7,394 bases of DNA from Synergistaceae bacterium. GTDB taxonomy: Bacteria > Synergistota > Synergistia > Synergistales > Synergistaceae. Position 1 is the stretch's first letter. Each line of letters starts with the position of its first letter. The notes beneath the pieces are model-generated. The model had not been told where the DNA came from and searched no databases. It saw only the letters and a list, made by a program, of their open reading frames with translations. Below, in pieces: positions 6,494 through 7,394 of the stretch. The position numbers were made by a program, and so were the translations under genes. The stretch spans positions 1 to 7,394 of the forward strand of contig JAAYEY010000175.1 in assembly GCA_012728505.1 (NCBI GenBank), written 5' to 3'.

Positions 6494-6522
6494 ATTATAA
6501 CACCTTTAACCTTTAACCTTTA
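6494..6522 (-). promoter_or_regulatory. Main candidate promoter of the exopolysaccharide operon
   Basis: A perfect TATAAT lies at 6494-6499 on the minus strand. The expected -35 position at a 17-base spacing (6517-6522) reads TAAAGG, a poor match to TTGACA, and is covered by the 7-bp tandem repeats. A good -10 with a poor -35 overlain by repeats suggests a promoter that depends on an activator. The predicted transcript start is near 6487, about 65 bases before the first ATG. Confidence 0.5.
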
Positions 6523-6523
6523 A
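6503..6523 (-). repeat. Three perfect tandem 7-bp repeats (TTAAAGG) at the -35 region
   Basis: On the minus strand TTAAAGG is repeated three times without a gap (6517-6523, 6510-6516, 6503-6509). The array ends three bases before the TATAAT box. Heptameric direct repeats in this position are known binding sites for OmpR/PhoB-type winged-helix activators and for SARP-type regulators; which protein binds here cannot be told. Confidence 0.6.
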
Positions 6524-6537
6524 AAGTGTAACACTTT
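6523..6537. promoter_or_regulatory. 15-bp perfect dyad, possible operator
   Basis: AAAGTGT at 6523-6529 and ACACTTT at 6531-6537 form a perfect inverted repeat around a single base. It abuts, sharing one base, the upstream end of the 7-bp repeats. It is too short in loop to be an RNA hairpin, so a dimeric DNA-binding protein is the likelier user. It does not match any regulator consensus I recognise with certainty. Confidence 0.45.
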
Positions 6538-6541
6538 ATTG

Positions 6542-6549
6542 TGTTAACA
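6542..6549. promoter_or_regulatory. 8-bp palindrome TGTTAACA, possible second operator half
   Basis: This self-complementary octamer lies four bases beyond the 15-bp dyad. It shares the GTGTTA core with the dyad as read on the minus strand (GTGTTA at 6527-6532), so the two may be related sites for one regulator. Short AT-rich palindromes are common by chance. Confidence 0.3.
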
Positions 6550-6562
6550 ATTCCAAGAAATA

Positions 6563-6572
6563 ACAGATCTGT
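6563..6572. repeat. 10-bp palindrome ACAGATCTGT
   Basis: This perfect 10-base palindrome lies upstream of the promoter elements, about 65 bases from the TATAAT box. It could be an upstream regulator site. No second copy is seen in the intergenic region and no known consensus is matched. Confidence 0.25.
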
Positions 6573-6643
6573 CGGAATAACTAAAAGCAACAAATCTAAT
6601 GACCTTGAAAAAAGATAAGAAGAGACTTGATAAATTTGAACTT

Positions 6644-6685
6644 AAATTAAAGGGGAGCCTCAAAAATGAGGCTCCCCTTTAATTT
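6644..6685 (-). terminator. Intrinsic terminator of the tctA-like gene
   Basis: Two perfect 19-base arms (6644-6662 and 6667-6685) enclose a four-base loop. The core is the GC-rich GGGGAGCCTCA paired with TGAGGCTCCCC, flanked by A-rich and T-rich outer parts, so the T-run falls within the lower stem. It lies 96 bases past the permease stop. Because the arms are symmetrical it could act on both strands, but only the minus strand has an upstream gene. It separates the permease transcript from the exopolysaccharide operon. Confidence 0.88.
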
Positions 6686-6781
6686 ATAGCTTGTGAGAAG
6701 AGTTATTTTACGCTGTTAGCGCACCTAAATGCTTTTGAAAACCTGATATCTCTTTGCTAGAATAACTCCATCTAATTTTGT

Positions 6782-7394
6782 TTATCCCTTTTTCCTCGCC
6801 AGAAATTGTTTTCTTACTCCCTGCCACAAGGACATCACTGTAAGAGCAATGATAATCAACGAGAGAGGGCTGGTAAACATATTTTTAATAAGCATGAGCG
6901 TACTGCCGTGGACAAGAGAAAGAGCCCTAGCAAGCTCACCTTCAGCCATGGTGCCTAGCACTAACCCTAACACCATCGGCTCTCTTGGAACATCAAACTC
7001 TTTCATTAAGTATCCGATCAGACCTACTACCAGCATCAATCCAACTTCTACTATTGACATGTTTATTGCGTAAGAACCTATTACTGCAAGACCAAGTACT
7101 AGCGGACCAAGGACTGAAGCCGGCGTTTCTATAAGCTTCACCCCATAACGCGCTATAAACAGTCCCACAGGTACAAATGCAAGGTTCGAGACAAAGAGGC
7201 TCATTATGAAACTGTAAACAATTGCTGAGTTCTCAATAAAGAGCGTAGGACCGGGTTTTAGACCATGAACCATAAGTCCTCCAAGCAGTACGGCAGAGAC
7301 TGCATTACCAGGTATTCCAAGGGTCAGTGCAGGGATAAGAGAGCCTCCGACTACAGCGTTGTTTGAAGCTTCAGAAGCAATAATCCCCTCTGGA
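6782..7394 (-). CDS. tctA: Tripartite tricarboxylate transporter permease, TctA family (C-terminal part; cut by window edge)
   Basis: The reading frame is open from the window edge to a stop at 6782-6784, giving 203 residues of what is usually a protein of about 500. The visible part begins with the highly typical TctA stretch, including ASEASNNAVVGGSLIPALTLG, GIPGNAVSAVLLGG and VHGLKPGP, followed by several hydrophobic membrane segments, the PREPMVLG-LGTMAEGELARAL region and a basic end (ARKKG). TctA is the large membrane subunit of a sodium- or proton-driven carboxylate importer that works with a small TctB subunit and a periplasmic binding protein TctC; those genes would be expected further upstream. 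An internal ATG at 7271-7273 is not the true start, because the family motifs continue upstream of it. Substrate is unknown. Confidence 0.93.
   Translation of the reverse strand, partial: PEGIIASEASNNAVVGGSLIPALTLGIPGNAVSAVLLGGLMVHGLKPGPTLFIENSAIVYSFIMSLFVSNLAFVPVGLFIARYGVKLIETPASVLGPLVLGLAVIGSYAINMSIVEVGLMLVVGLIGYLMKEFDVPREPMVLGLVLGTMAEGELARALSLVHGSTLMLIKNMFTSPLSLIIIALTVMSLWQGVRKQFLARKKG

Larger units (their letters stand above)
6423..6781. other. 359-bp intergenic region: operon promoter zone plus tctA 3' region
   Basis: No gene is supported here. The part nearer the operon (6423-6580) holds its ribosome binding site, two candidate promoters, a 9-bp direct repeat, three 7-bp tandem repeats and several palindromes. 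The middle (about 6580-6640) is AT-rich with nothing clear. The hairpin at 6644-6685 ends transcription of the permease gene. Positions 6686-6781 are that gene's 3' untranslated region. Confidence 0.7.

Noticed and set aside
6503..6523. CRISPR array or telomere-like repeat
   Set aside because: Three 7-bp units without spacers are far too short for CRISPR, and the position against a TATAAT box favours a regulatory site.
6527..6550. Rex, CRP or FNR operator in the TTGTTAACAC...GTGTTACAC region
   Set aside because: The half-sites have the wrong spacing or bases for the Rex (TTGTTAA-N4-TTAACAA), CRP (TGTGA-N6-TCACA) and FNR (TTGAT-N4-ATCAA) consensus sequences.
6700..6768. 8-bp inverted repeat GAGTTATT/AATAACTC with a 53-base interior containing a small CGCT/AGCG stem
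   Set aside because: The loop is long and the arms AT-rich; it is downstream of the permease gene, where a much stronger terminator is present. Probably chance.

Overview
The window looks like accessory DNA from a diderm (outer-membrane-bearing) bacterium with AT-rich to moderate base composition. Evidence for a diderm is a TolC-type outer-membrane protein with a signal peptide, a periplasmic adaptor and a TctA-type permease, which normally works with a periplasmic binding protein. Ribosome binding sites are strong and genes overlap tightly. An anaerobe such as a member of Synergistota would fit, but that is a guess from general gene content and not demonstrated here.

Layout. The first 58 bases may hold the tail of a plus-strand gene. 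Positions 59-184 hold no gene I can support. From 6422 down to 185, all on the minus strand, runs a tight four-gene operon: (1) a 784-residue protein joining a TolC-family outer-membrane channel to a GH18-like TIM-barrel domain; (2) a 353-residue single-pass HlyD/Alg44-like periplasmic adaptor; (3) a 498-residue soluble protein with a receiver-like N-terminus, a six-CxxC zinc-ribbon block (TackOD1-like) and a degenerate GGDEF domain; (4) a 442-residue membrane-embedded family-2 glycosyltransferase of the PgaC/BcsA synthase type. Genes 1/2 and 2/3 overlap as ATGA, and genes 3 and 4 are 3 bases apart. Positions 6423-6781 hold the operon's promoter region, with three perfect 7-bp repeats against a TATAAT box, nearby dyads, and the hairpin terminator of the next gene. 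Positions 6782-7394 hold the C-terminal part of a TctA family permease, unrelated in function.

How the genes may work together (inference). The operon looks like a complete synthase-dependent exopolysaccharide machine of unusual build. The glycosyltransferase would polymerise and extrude a glycan through the inner membrane. The adaptor would bridge the periplasm to a TolC-type channel, and the attached hydrolase-like domain would trim or guide the polymer. Well-known systems (alginate, cellulose, PNAG, Pel) use a beta-barrel/TPR exit and, in the alginate and cellulose cases, a PilZ domain on Alg44 or BcsA. Here neither synthase nor adaptor has a PilZ domain. The soluble protein keeps an RxxD inhibitory-site motif exactly five residues before a ruined GGDEF signature (APDTF). 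This is the arrangement used by the PelD receptor, so it is the best candidate cyclic-di-GMP sensor for the machine, with an additional metal or redox input through its twelve cysteines.
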